Assembly (NCBI RefSeq): GCF_004000785.1
Contig: NZ_BILX01000008.1
Span: forward strand, 95,784 to 159,783
DNA: 64,000 nucleotides
From: Paenibacillus ehimensis NBRC 15659
GTDB taxonomy: Bacteria; Bacillota; Bacilli; Paenibacillales; NBRC-103111
Direction of reading: 5' to 3'
How positions within the stretch are numbered: position 1 is the first letter of the stretch; each line of letters starts with the position of its first letter. The position numbers and the translations under genes are program-made. Of the stretch, positions 60,478 to 64,000 are shown in pieces. The notes under the pieces were generated by a model. The model was not told the DNA's origin. It worked only from the letters and a program-made list of their open reading frames with translations, and searched no databases.

Positions 60478-61377
60478 ATGGATATACGGAAATTGCGCTA
60501 CTTTATTGCCGTGGCGGAAGAGCTTCATTTCAACCGTGCCGCGGAAAAATTGAACATGACACAGCCTCCCCTCAGCCAGCAAATTCAAGCGCTGGAAAAG
60601 GAACTTGGCGTGAAATTGCTGGAACGCAGCAAAAGACAGGTTCGTCTTACGCCGGCGGGGGCCGTTTTTTTAGAAGAGGCCAAAACGATTTTAGCTCAAT
60701 TGGAGCGGTCTATTAAGACGACGCAGCTTGCGGGTCGAGGCATAAGCGGTCATTTGGTTATTGCGTTCGTGGACTCGGCCGCGGGCGGTTTAATGATCGA
60801 TATTCTAAAAGGGTTTCGGGAGCATTTCCCGCAAATACAGCTTACATTGCGCGAGATGACTTCCGCCCAGCAAGAGCAGGCCTTACTTGACGGAAGCGTT
60901 CATGTCGGCTTTCTCCGCGCCATTGAACCGGCGAAGCATCTGGCTTATCGTACATTCGCAATAGAATCGCTCTTTGCCGTACTGCCCGAACAGCATCCGT
61001 TAGCCAGGCAGCCGCTTCTGTCCGTCAGCTCGTTGGAATGTGAACCGTTCGTCTTGTTTCCGCGTCATCTGGGAGTCGGTTTTCATCGCCTGATCATGGA
61101 ATTTTGCTCCCAACATGGCGTTTATCCGAATGTCGTACAAGAAGCTATTCAGATGTACACCATTGTAAACTTGGTGGCCGCGAACCTGGGCGTTTCCATC
61201 GTGCCTTCTTCCGTTGCCGAATTTCGGCGCAGCGGCGTCGTATTCCGGCCCTTTAAGGAAAGCGCACCGCCGGTCCCTCTTTATGCCGCTTGGAGAACCG
61301 ATACGGATAAGGCTGTCTTGTCAGCCTTTCTCGAGACCATGGAAGCCGTATGTTCGGCGGCTATGGCTCGCGGATAA
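60478..61377 (+). CDS. LysR-family regulator (second)
   Basis: This 299-residue regulator begins MDIRKLRYFIAVAEELHFNRAA, with helix-turn-helix LNMTQPPLSQQIQALEKELG near residue 28. This is close to the BenM/CatM/CatR style of LysR proteins. ATG 60478 has GAAGGAAG seven bases upstream; the earlier frame lacks a ribosome site. It is convergent with an aldo/keto reductase, with eight bases between, and may control it or a distant target. Confidence 0.92.
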   Translation: MDIRKLRYFIAVAEELHFNRAAEKLNMTQPPLSQQIQALEKELGVKLLERSKRQVRLTPAGAVFLEEAKTILAQLERSIKTTQLAGRGISGHLVIAFVDSAAGGLMIDILKGFREHFPQIQLTLREMTSAQQEQALLDGSVHVGFLRAIEPAKHLAYRTFAIESLFAVLPEQHPLARQPLLSVSSLECEPFVLFPRHLGVGFHRLIMEFCSQHGVYPNVVQEAIQMYTIVNLVAANLGVSIVPSSVAEFRRSGVVFRPFKESAPPVPLYAAWRTDTDKAVLSAFLETMEAVCSAAMARG

Positions 61378-61385
61378 CCTGCCAA

Positions 61386-62375
61386 TCAACCGGTTTTTCC
61401 TGGATCGCGCTCAACCAGTCCTTCCAAAATATGATCGATTTCCCTCATCATTTCAGGGTCAAGACGAAGCCCTGCAGCCTTGACGTTCTCTTGCACTTGC
61501 TCCGGCTTGGATGCCCCGATAATGGCGGCTGACACCTGCGGATTTTGCAGCACCCATGCTATGGCAAGCTGCGGCAGCGTCAACCCGGCTTCGTGCGCAA
61601 GGGAAGAGAGCCTGGAGACAGCCTGCAGCACTTCGGTACGCATCCACCGCCCTGCCAATCGCTCGAAAAAGGAAGCACCGGCCGGCGTCGAAGCACGGGA
61701 GCCTTGGGGAACCGGCTTATCCGGCATATATTTCCCGGAAAGAATTCCTTGTGCAAGCGGCGACCAGACTACCTGCCCGATTCCTTCCCGCTCGCAGGCC
61801 GGGACGACTTCCGCTTCGATAACGCGCCATAACATCGAATATTGGGGTTGACTCGCGATCAGCGGAACCTTCAATTCCCGTGCCAATGCCGCCCCCTCCG
61901 CAATTTGTCCCGCCGTCCACTCGCTTATCCCGATATACAGCACTTTTCCTTGCCGAACCAGATCCGAAAAAGCCAAAAAGGTTTCTTCAAGCGGCGTCCT
62001 CTCATCAAAGCGGTGCGCATAATAGACATCGATATAATCCGTCTGCAATCTGTTCAACGAAGCATGGCAGGCTTCCATAATATGCTTGCGGGAAAGCCCT
62101 TTGTCGTTCTGTCCGGTTCCTGTCGGATGGAAAACCTTGGTGCACAGCTCGACGCTTTCGCGGCGCACTCCTCTCAAAGCTTGGCTCAGCACCGTCTCCG
62201 CCTTCGTATCCGAGTAAACATCCGCTGTGTCAAAGGTCGTAATTCCTGCATCCAACGCGGCTCGGACACAAGCATAGGCCGTGTCGTTGTCCACTTGCGC
62301 GCCGTGGGTAATCCAGTTTCCAAAAGCAATCTCGCTTACAGACAAGCCGCTCGCGCCCAATCTTCGATAGTTCAT
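61386..62375 (-). CDS. Aldo/keto reductase (Kv-beta/YhdN type)
   Basis: This 329-residue NADPH-dependent reductase of carbonyl compounds has the tetrad in FDTADVYS (Asp, Tyr, near residue 50), LCTKVFHP (Lys near 79) and YYAHRFD (His near 120). The nucleotide part shows IGASKPEQVQENV near 295. AAAGGAGG lies eight bases before ATG 62375. The substrate is unknown. Confidence 0.93.
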   Translation of the reverse strand: MNYRRLGASGLSVSEIAFGNWITHGAQVDNDTAYACVRAALDAGITTFDTADVYSDTKAETVLSQALRGVRRESVELCTKVFHPTGTGQNDKGLSRKHIMEACHASLNRLQTDYIDVYYAHRFDERTPLEETFLAFSDLVRQGKVLYIGISEWTAGQIAEGAALARELKVPLIASQPQYSMLWRVIEAEVVPACEREGIGQVVWSPLAQGILSGKYMPDKPVPQGSRASTPAGASFFERLAGRWMRTEVLQAVSRLSSLAHEAGLTLPQLAIAWVLQNPQVSAAIIGASKPEQVQENVKAAGLRLDPEMMREIDHILEGLVERDPGKTG

Positions 62376-62510
62376 CTGATCTACCTCCTTTCAGGTTACA
62401 ATCCGATTATATTTAACCGAAATGAATAGGTGAAATATTCTTTTTTATAGGTATTAATTCAAAATCCATATTTATTGTAAGAAATAAAATGCATGTCACT
62501 CCTATTTCAT

Positions 62511-62543
62511 AAAAAAAACCGCCCGACTTCGCTAAGTCGGACG
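62511..62543 (-). terminator. Terminator of the M29 aminopeptidase gene
   Basis: CGCCCGACTT pairs with AAGTCGGACG (one G-U), and the minus strand has an eight-T run. It lies about 125 bases after the stop codon; 62376-62669 contains no gene. Confidence 0.8.
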
Positions 62544-62669
62544 TTCTTTTTATGTGCAGGCCCTTGCGTTTGCCCGCCGGAGGAACGGCCGCGGAACGCC
62601 GGCACAATGGAACCCGTTCGTTCCTCTTGCTCGTGCTCCCTGACCGCCTTCCGCTTCTTACGGCGGAGA

Positions 62670-63905
62670 TTACCCGATCGCCCAGTTGCCTTGACGGAAC
62701 ACAGGCTCGCGGGTGCCGTCCGGCAGCTCGCCGTCAATATCCAGCTCCGCCGAGCCGACCATAAAGTCGACGTGCGTCAGGCTGACGTTCGCGCCCTTGG
62801 CCAGCAGCTCCTCCTTGCTCATCTTCGTCCCGTTCTCGATCGTAAACGGATAGGCGCTGCCGACCGCGAAATGGCAGGACGCGTTCTCGTCAATACCGGT
62901 GTTGTAAAACACGCGGTTCAGGTTCGAAATCGGAGAATCGTGCGGAACGAGCGCAACTTCCCCCAAATATTTCGCCCCTTCGTCCGTCTTCAGCAGGGCA
63001 TCCAAATATTCAAGCCCGACCTCTGCCGTATAGCTGACCACTTTGCCGCCTTCGAACGTGAGCGAAAACTTGTCGACCAGCCGGCCGTTCAAGTTTAACG
63101 GCTTCGTGCTCGTCACCGTTCCGTTCACGCCGGTCCGCAGCGGCATCGTGTACACTTCCTCCGTCGGCATGTTGGCTACGAAGTATACGCCTTGATCGTC
63201 CGTCGTCCCGCCGCCGTGCCAAACATGCCCTTCGGGCAGCTCGACCGATAAGTCGGTGCCGGGAGCCCGATAATGCAGCTTTTTGTACTTCTTCTCGTTG
63301 AGCTTCTCCTTGACCTGCTTCAGCCGGCCGATGTGCTCTTGCCAAGCCGCCACGGGATCTTCCGCGTCGACCCGGTTCATTTGGAAGATTGTATCCCACA
63401 TCACCCGGACCCGCTCTTCCTCCGGAAGCTCGGGGAACACCTTGGCCGCCCAAGCGCGCGTCGGCGCCTTCACGAGACACCAGCTGAACTTTTTGTTGCG
63501 CACGTAGCTTTGGAATTTCTCCCTCGCCACGGCCATCGCTTTCGTCGCCCGCGTCACCTTGTCCGAATCGATGCCCTTGTACAATTCCGGGTCGGGCACC
63601 TTGATGTTGATCAATGCCCCGCCGTTCTCCGCGAGCTGCTCCATCATCGCCGGGATCCACTGCGGGTAATAGTCGAACGATTCGTCGGGCGCATATAAGA
63701 AACGGTTTCTCGTCACTTCCTCGTCATCCCATTGAACCTGCACGTATTTCGCTCCCGCTTCGTATGCCTTTTGCACGACTTTGCGGGTGAACGGCGCAGC
63801 TTCCAGCGGCGATTCGATGTGAAGCACTTGTCCGGGCTGAACGTTCGCTCCGACCCGGACGACAAGCTCCGCGTATTTTTCCAGACTTCGGTCAAAAGCT
63901 TCCAT
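62670..63905 (-). CDS. ampS: M29-family metallo-aminopeptidase (AmpS)
   Basis: This 411-residue aminopeptidase is of the AmpS/AmpT type (B. subtilis AmpS is about 410 residues). Metal-binding and active-site motifs appear as AEVGLEYLD near residue 292, GEVALVPHDSPIS near 316, NASCHFAVGSAYP near 342 and LTHVDFMVGS near 380. It releases N-terminal residues from peptides. AGGAGACAGG precedes ATG 63905. Confidence 0.95.
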   Translation of the reverse strand: MEAFDRSLEKYAELVVRVGANVQPGQVLHIESPLEAAPFTRKVVQKAYEAGAKYVQVQWDDEEVTRNRFLYAPDESFDYYPQWIPAMMEQLAENGGALINIKVPDPELYKGIDSDKVTRATKAMAVAREKFQSYVRNKKFSWCLVKAPTRAWAAKVFPELPEEERVRVMWDTIFQMNRVDAEDPVAAWQEHIGRLKQVKEKLNEKKYKKLHYRAPGTDLSVELPEGHVWHGGGTTDDQGVYFVANMPTEEVYTMPLRTGVNGTVTSTKPLNLNGRLVDKFSLTFEGGKVVSYTAEVGLEYLDALLKTDEGAKYLGEVALVPHDSPISNLNRVFYNTGIDENASCHFAVGSAYPFTIENGTKMSKEELLAKGANVSLTHVDFMVGSAELDIDGELPDGTREPVFRQGNWAIG

Positions 63906-63942
63906 GTCCCTGTCTCCTGTCCTATCGATTGGTTACTCGTAC

Positions 63943-63971
63943 CATTATACTAGAAGTCGGAAGACGAACCA
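63943..63971 (-). promoter_or_regulatory. Sigma-A promoter of ampS
   Basis: On the minus strand TTGGTT and TATAAT are 17 bases apart, about 40 bases before the ampS start codon. Confidence 0.65.
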
Positions 63972-64000
63972 AGCGTACTCCCAGGCTCGGATCCGGTCAA

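Overview
The window looks like a chromosomal segment of a GC-rich, spore-forming member of the Firmicutes, most likely Paenibacillaceae. This rests on two alpha/beta-type small acid-soluble spore proteins, YlbJ, YunB, a Spo0E-like phosphatase, a KatX-like catalase, YheI/YheH (BmrCD)-type and YvfRSTU-type gene sets, a tryptophan T-box leader, and strong AGGAGG ribosome binding sites with frequent TTG/GTG starts. All identifications come from reading the translations; no database search was run.

Layout. 1-0.3 kb: tail of an AT-rich transposase. 0.5-4.9 kb: heterodimeric multidrug ABC exporter and a small conserved gene (minus strand). 4.9-8 kb: YfhP-like membrane protein, a spore protein, a small membrane protein, and trpS behind a T-box. 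8.1-12.8 kb: YcgR/YcgQ metal-related pair with a Zur-like box, an aldose epimerase and a CapA-like lipoprotein. 12.9-16 kb: small genes, the second spore protein, an Xre/Spo0E pair sharing a palindrome, and an acetyltransferase. 16-24 kb: chemoreceptor, a 115-bp inverted-repeat element, PepF, YycC, a diguanylate cyclase, DUF2225, truncated haemoglobin and YlbJ. 24-30 kb: glycogen-phosphorylase-type enzyme and a YvfRSTU-like ABC plus two-component operon. 30-38.5 kb: PilZ protein, NAD kinase, yutD-lipA, larB-larC1, larC2 on the opposite strand, YunA and YunB. 38.5-46.6 kb: Zn/Cd ATPase with its ArsR regulator, then an alpha/beta hydrolase-GntR-DUF1648 operon and a TetR-HXXEE pair, both with visible operators. 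46.8-51.3 kb: catalase, DUF421, a small membrane protein, and a YcdB-like protein behind a wrecked ECF sigma gene. 52-60.3 kb: orphan peptide-binding lipoprotein, a flavoprotein, and an operon of D-amino-acid aminotransferase plus three peptidase-type genes divergent from a LysR gene. 60.5-64 kb: LysR, aldo/keto reductase and an M29 aminopeptidase.

The most unusual points are these. larC is physically split: the C-terminal domain lies on the opposite strand, facing the N-terminal gene. An ECF sigma gene has lost region 4 and its reading frame while its upstream promoter-like site remains. A 20-bp perfect palindrome lies before the Spo0E-like gene, with a 17/20 copy inside the promoter of the adjacent Xre regulator. 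A TetR gene and an HXXEE gene carry matching operators. The ribosome binding site of the DUF421 gene is buried in a hairpin. Several small genes were missed by a standard ORF length cutoff.
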